A DNA stretch of 64,000 nt, taken from Glaciimonas sp. (GTDB lineage: Bacteria > Pseudomonadota > Gammaproteobacteria > Burkholderiales > Burkholderiaceae_D). Positions 60,257-64,000 of the stretch are shown here, one piece after another. Under the pieces are notes generated by a model, which was given only the letters and a program-made list of their open reading frames with translations, searched no databases and was not told the origin of the DNA. Within the stretch, counting starts at the first letter, position 1, and every line of letters starts with the position of its first letter. The position numbers and the translations under genes were made by a program. Location of the stretch: the NCBI GenBank assembly GCA_012927625.1, contig JABBOV010000022.1, positions 1 through 64,000 of the forward strand. Reading direction: 5' to 3'.

Positions 60257-61903
60257 ATGCTACGTACACTTTCGATTCGTGACTTTGTGATTGTAGATGC
60301 GATTGAGCTGGAATTTTCCGCCGGTTTTTCCGTATTTACGGGCGAAACTGGTGCCGGCAAATCGATCCTTATCGATGCGTTGGCGCTGGCCTTGGGTGGA
60401 CGCGGTGACGCCAGTGTGGTGCGCGAAGGCGCATCCAAGGCGGATATCAGCGCCGAGTTCGCCGTCAACTCACAAACCGCGGCCTGGCTGGATACCAACG
60501 AATTTCAAAGTGAAGAGGGCGCGGTGTTGCTGCGCCGCGTGATTGACAATGCGGGGCGCTCCAAGGCCTTCATCAATGGCATCGCCGCCACCGCCGGCCA
60601 ATTACGCGAAATCGGTGAAATGCTGGTCGATATTCACGGCCAGCATGCACACCAGTCTCTACTGAAACCCGATGCGCAGCGCATGTTGCTCGACAGCCAA
60701 GCCGGTTTATTGCCGCAGGCGCGTGACGTAGCCATCGCTTACAAAGACTGGCGCGGCGTCGCCAAGCAACGTGAAACCTTTGAAAAAGATGCGAAAAACG
60801 TGCTTTTGGAGCGCGAGCGGCTAGAGTGGCAGGTGGGCGAACTGGAAAAACTCGCCGCCAAGCCCGGCGAATGGGACGAAGTCAGTACCGAGCACAGTCG
60901 TCTGTCGCATGCCGCCAGCCTGATTGAAGGCGCGCAGGAAGCGTTGAACGCGATTTCCGAATCCGATTATCCGATCCTGTCGCAACTGTCGAGCCTGAAC
61001 CAGAAACTGGGTAAGCTGGCCGACATCGACGCCGCACTGAAACCGGTGCTGGAATTGCTGGAACCGGCCTGCATCCAGTTGCAGGAAGCGGTTTCCATGC
61101 TCAACGATTACCTGAGCCGGGTCGAACTGGACCCGAATCGTCTGCGCGAGGTCGATGCGCGGCTTGAAACGCTGCATTCCACTGCCCGCAAATTTCATGT
61201 GGCGCCGGAAGATCTGCCGAACGAATTTACTTCCTTGTCGGTGCAATTGAAGCAGTTGGCGGACGCCAGCGATCTCGATGCGCTACGGGCGCAAGAAGAG
61301 AAAGTCAAGGCCGCATACCGGCAAGCAGCGCAAAAACTCTCCACAGCACGCACCAAAGCTACCAAGACATTGGGCGACGCGGTGACTGCCGCGATGCAGG
61401 ATTTGAGCATGGCCGGCGGGCGCTTCGTGGTGGGATTGAATCCCTGCGAGCCAGCCGCTTATGGGCTGGAACAGGTGGAATTTCTGGTGGCGGGCCACGC
61501 CGGCACCGCGCCGCGCCCATTAGCCAAAGTTGCCTCCGGCGGCGAACTGGCGCGCATCTCGCTGGCGATTTCGGTCATCACCTCCAGCGCCACTTTGACG
61601 CCGACACTGATTTTCGATGAAGTCGATAGCGGCATCGGCGGTGGCGTAGCCGAAGTGGTTGGCCGCCTGTTGAAACGCCTGGGCCAGGATCGACAGGTTT
61701 TGTGCGTGACGCACTTGCCGCAAGTCGCCAGCCAAGCCAATCAGCATTTTGAGGTCAGCAAGGCGAATCAGGACGGCAAGACACTGTCCCGCATCAACGC
61801 ACTCGACGCAAAAGATCGCATAGAAGAAATTGCGCGGATGCTGGGCGGAATCGAAATTACCGCCACCACCCGCAAACATGCGCGGGAACTGCTGGCACTT
61901 TAA
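60257..61903 (+). CDS. recN: DNA repair protein RecN
   Basis: 548 residues. Walker A GETGAGKSIL (about 32-41) and DIHGQHAHQSLL in the N-terminal half, a long coiled-coil (about 150-370), then the signature ASGGELARISLAI and Walker B LIFDEVDSGIGGGVAEVVG. SMC-like ATPase that holds double-strand breaks. Often SOS-controlled, but no CTGT-N8-ACAG box was seen directly upstream. Confidence 0.97.
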   Translation: MLRTLSIRDFVIVDAIELEFSAGFSVFTGETGAGKSILIDALALALGGRGDASVVREGASKADISAEFAVNSQTAAWLDTNEFQSEEGAVLLRRVIDNAGRSKAFINGIAATAGQLREIGEMLVDIHGQHAHQSLLKPDAQRMLLDSQAGLLPQARDVAIAYKDWRGVAKQRETFEKDAKNVLLERERLEWQVGELEKLAAKPGEWDEVSTEHSRLSHAASLIEGAQEALNAISESDYPILSQLSSLNQKLGKLADIDAALKPVLELLEPACIQLQEAVSMLNDYLSRVELDPNRLREVDARLETLHSTARKFHVAPEDLPNEFTSLSVQLKQLADASDLDALRAQEEKVKAAYRQAAQKLSTARTKATKTLGDAVTAAMQDLSMAGGRFVVGLNPCEPAAYGLEQVEFLVAGHAGTAPRPLAKVASGGELARISLAISVITSSATLTPTLIFDEVDSGIGGGVAEVVGRLLKRLGQDRQVLCVTHLPQVASQANQHFEVSKANQDGKTLSRINALDAKDRIEEIARMLGGIEITATTRKHARELLAL

Positions 61904-61992
61904 CTACGCTGGGTATGCGTTAAAAAAGCTCGTTTACAGCAATAATTCATTGCGATAATAAAAAATACCCCGTTATTTTAAAAATTAGCAAA

Positions 61993-62051
61993 GTAGGATG
62001 GGTGCAACCCAACTTGCAAACTTGATAAATGATGGGTTTCACCCATCCAAC
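61993..62051. repeat. GTAGGATGGGTG palindrome (REP-like)
   Basis: GTAGGATGGGTGCAACCCAAC and, inverted, GATGGGTTTCACCCATCCAAC form an imperfect inverted repeat. Same class of scattered palindrome as the copies at 45920 and 48585. Lies between recN and hemH; an in-frame extension of hemH from 62029 runs through it and is not favoured. Confidence 0.6.
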
Positions 62052-62091
62052 GCACGTTATTCATTCAACCCATCAGCGGAAACCATCCGAC

Positions 62092-63198
62092 ATGTCTTTT
62101 CAAACTGAACCGTCATATACGCACGGCACAATACCTAAAACCGCTGTGGTACTGGTCAACCTCGGCACGCCCGAAGCGCCGACGGCTGCCGCGGTGCGGC
62201 CTTATCTGAAGCAATTCCTGTCGGACCGCCGTGTAGTCGAAATTCCCAGGATAGTCTGGTGGTGCATTCTTAATGGCATCATCCTGCCGTTGCGCGCCGG
62301 CAAATCGGCAGCCAAGTACGCAACCATCTGGACCAAGGACGGCTCGCCGTTGAAGGTCCACACTGAAAAACAGGCCAAACTTCTGCAAGGGTATTTGGGC
62401 CAGCGCGGCCACCAGATGCAGGTGGCGTATGCGATGAGTTACGGCGCCCCCGCGTTACCAGCCGTGCTCGACAAGTTGCAGTCGGATGGCTGCGAACGGA
62501 TTCTGGTTTTACCCGCTTATCCGCAGTATTCGGCTACCACCACGGCGTCCGTTTTCGACGCGGTGTTTGCCCATTACCAGAAGGTGCGCAACATTCCAGA
62601 ACTGCGCTTCATCAAGCATTATCACGATTATCCCGGCTATATCGATGCTTTGAAGCAATCGGTGCTAGCGCACTGGCAGGCCGGCGGCCGCCCGGACAAG
62701 TTGGTAATGAGCTTTCACGGCGTGCCTAAGCGCACGCTGAGTCTGGGTGACCCGTACCATTGCGAATGCCACAAAACGGCGCGCCTGCTAGCGCAAGCAC
62801 TGGGCTTGACGCAAGAGCAATATCTGGTGACCTTTCAGTCGCGTTTCGGCAAGGCTGAATGGCTGCAACCGTACACTGCGCCAACGCTGCAAAAATTGGC
62901 AAAAGAAGGCGTCAAGCGAGTTGACCTGATGTGCCCCGGCTTTACCAGCGACTGTCTGGAAACGCTGGAAGAAATAGCGATCGAAGCGCGCCACGACTTT
63001 CTGGCCGCCGGCGGGCAAGAATTTAACTATATTGCCTGCCTCAATGAATCCACGGTATGGGTGGACGCGCTGGCCGATATCGTTTTGCAACATACCAGCG
63101 GCTGGCCCACCGCAAACACCGCAGCCTCACGCGAGACGCAACAGGCCGCCGCCGCGATTGCCCGTTCAGAATCGAAACGCCTTGGTGCAATTTCATAA
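62092..63198 (+). CDS. hemH: Ferrochelatase
   Basis: 368 residues from ATG 62092 ([12 protein letters not shown]). [27 protein letters not shown] begins the domain. [22 protein letters not shown] contains the catalytic His, and [22 protein letters not shown] the conserved Glu. Inserts iron into protoporphyrin IX; fits the hemJ gene in this window. Followed by grpE. Confidence 0.96.
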   Translation: MSFQTEPSYTHGTIPKTAVVLVNLGTPEAPTAAAVRPYLKQFLSDRRVVEIPRIVWWCILNGIILPLRAGKSAAKYATIWTKDGSPLKVHTEKQAKLLQGYLGQRGHQMQVAYAMSYGAPALPAVLDKLQSDGCERILVLPAYPQYSATTTASVFDAVFAHYQKVRNIPELRFIKHYHDYPGYIDALKQSVLAHWQAGGRPDKLVMSFHGVPKRTLSLGDPYHCECHKTARLLAQALGLTQEQYLVTFQSRFGKAEWLQPYTAPTLQKLAKEGVKRVDLMCPGFTSDCLETLEEIAIEARHDFLAAGGQEFNYIACLNESTVWVDALADIVLQHTSGWPTANTAASRETQQAAAAIARSESKRLGAIS

Positions 63199-63352
63199 TA
63201 AAATTGACAGTATTTTTAAAAACTCTTTGATTACATGCGTAATAACCTGTGTTTTTATGCATACTCAATGTATGTATTAAAATATGACATTACTTGCGAC
63301 AGGGTATTCTTGTTTGCGCTAATTTCGTGCTTGCCGTGGACCGGGCGTTCCT

Positions 63353-63380
63353 CTTGAATATGATTGGGATAGCCCCACTT
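63353..63380 (+). promoter_or_regulatory. Heat-shock sigma-32 promoter of grpE
   Basis: CTTGAA at 63353-63358 and CCCCACTT at 63373-63380, separated by 14 nt, match the RpoH pattern CTTGAA-N(13-17)-CCCCATNT with one mismatch in the -10 element. It lies 45 bp upstream of the grpE start. No CIRCE element is present, so grpE appears RpoH-driven rather than HrcA-repressed. Confidence 0.65.
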
Positions 63381-63424
63381 ATTTCGGGTGTTGAAATTAC
63401 GTTATTGATTGTTGGAGGCTTTGG

Positions 63425-63982
63425 ATGCAAAACGCAGAGAAAGAAACAGAAAAAATGGATCAATTGGAACCCTTGACGCCGGGGCCGGAAGCCGCGGCAG
63501 GTGCAGATCAAGTTGTCGACGATGCGGCGCTGGAGCAGCAACTGGTGGCGGCGCAAGCCAAAATTGCCGAGATGCAGGATGCGTTTTTGCGTGCCAAGGC
63601 GGAGGCCGAAAATATTCGCCGTCGGGCGCAGGAAGACGTCAGCAAGGCGCACAAATTCGCCATTGAAGCTTTTGCCGAGTTGCTAGTGCCAGTCAGGGAT
63701 AGCCTGGAAATGGCGCTGACAGTCGAGACGCCATCGATCGCTTCGCTCAAGCAAGGTGTTGAAATGACACTGAAACAGCTAGCCACCGCGTTCGACAGAA
63801 ACAAGTTGACCGAAATAGCGCCAAAGCCGGGCGATAAACTCGACCCGGCCCGCCATCAAGCGATATCGATGGTGCCGGCCGAGCAAGAAGCCAATACTAT
63901 CGTCACCGTGTTGCAAAAAGGTTACATGATCTCGGATCGCTTGCTGCGTCCTGCGCTAGTCACGGTAGCGCAAGGTAAATAA
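63425..63982 (+). CDS. grpE: GrpE nucleotide-exchange factor
   Basis: 185 residues; ribosome site TTGGAGG 8-10 nt before ATG 63425. A long N-terminal coiled-coil (about 35-85, [32 protein letters not shown]) is followed by the beta domain with [48 protein letters not shown]. Releases ADP from DnaK. Complete; dnaK/dnaJ probably follow outside the window. Confidence 0.96.
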   Translation: MQNAEKETEKMDQLEPLTPGPEAAAGADQVVDDAALEQQLVAAQAKIAEMQDAFLRAKAEAENIRRRAQEDVSKAHKFAIEAFAELLVPVRDSLEMALTVETPSIASLKQGVEMTLKQLATAFDRNKLTEIAPKPGDKLDPARHQAISMVPAEQEANTIVTVLQKGYMISDRLLRPALVTVAQGK

Positions 63983-64000
63983 TCAAAATAGTGGTTAAAA

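Noticed and set aside
61904-63424. CIRCE element upstream of hemH or grpE
   Set aside because: No TTAGCACTC-N9-GAGTGCTAA sequence seen.

Overview
The window joins a stretch of ordinary betaproteobacterial chromosome (about 41.6-64 kb) to a large accessory block (1 to about 41.6 kb). The chromosomal part (spmAB-like, bcr, rlmL-like, hemJ, proA, holA, lptE, leuS, exbD/exbB/tonB, dapB, bamE, fur, hrcA, nadK, recN, hemH, grpE) has a gene set and order that I associate with Burkholderiales, most likely an Oxalobacteraceae-type organism. That is an inference from memory of gene order and protein style; no search was run.

Accessory block: a tRNA-Leu(CAA) gene lies on the minus strand at 41573-41659. 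A 63-bp copy of its 3' part lies at 2489-2551. These copies are the ends of an integrated island of about 39 kb, with its own tyrosine integrase at 2720-4066. A second P4-type integrase (1087-2325) lies on the outer side of the left copy, so a second element is probably arrayed in tandem and continues beyond the left edge. A stray tRNA-Phe 3' end with its terminator at 23.0-23.1 kb shows that the island is composite.

Island layout: (i) 2.5-10 kb, integration and replication genes: integrase, an unrecognised protein, AlpA-like HTH, DUF3987 primase/helicase-like protein, a strong 24-bp-arm hairpin, an AT-rich gene-free kilobase and an inovirus Gp2/YagK-YfjJ-type HUH protein. (ii) 10.1-14.3 kb, a prokaryotic viperin with a translationally coupled HicA-like small protein, divergent from a 905-residue ankyrin-repeat protein. 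(iii) 15.4-22.7 kb, a coupled operon of RHH regulator, DUF559-type nuclease-helicase and beta-class N6-adenine methyltransferase, with an apparent fourth gene split by an IS21-family element. (iv) 23.2-28.6 kb, a conjugative-element-like block: RDF/'hydrolase or metal-binding' protein, YqaJ nuclease, DUF932, small membrane proteins, H-NS-like silencer and VanZ. (v) 29-38.3 kb, NERD protein, IS5-family element, Mrr-type type IV restriction enzyme, GajA-GajB (Gabija) and an unrecognised two-gene unit. Gabija is bracketed by a 350-bp imperfect direct repeat, one copy of which contains a 216-bp MITE-like palindrome. (vi) 38.8-41.4 kb, SRAP/YedK divergent from umuDC with a perfect LexA-type box between them.

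The island therefore stacks at least four anti-phage or DNA-surveillance modules (viperin, a restriction-like operon, Mrr, Gabija) with SOS mutagenesis genes. The strongest candidate for something undescribed is the viperin/HicA-like/ankyrin locus, followed by the RHH-helicase-methyltransferase operon with its tandem 8-bp operator repeats and IS-split fourth gene. In the core, a palindromic intergenic repeat has entered leuS in frame, and grpE has a convincing heat-shock promoter.
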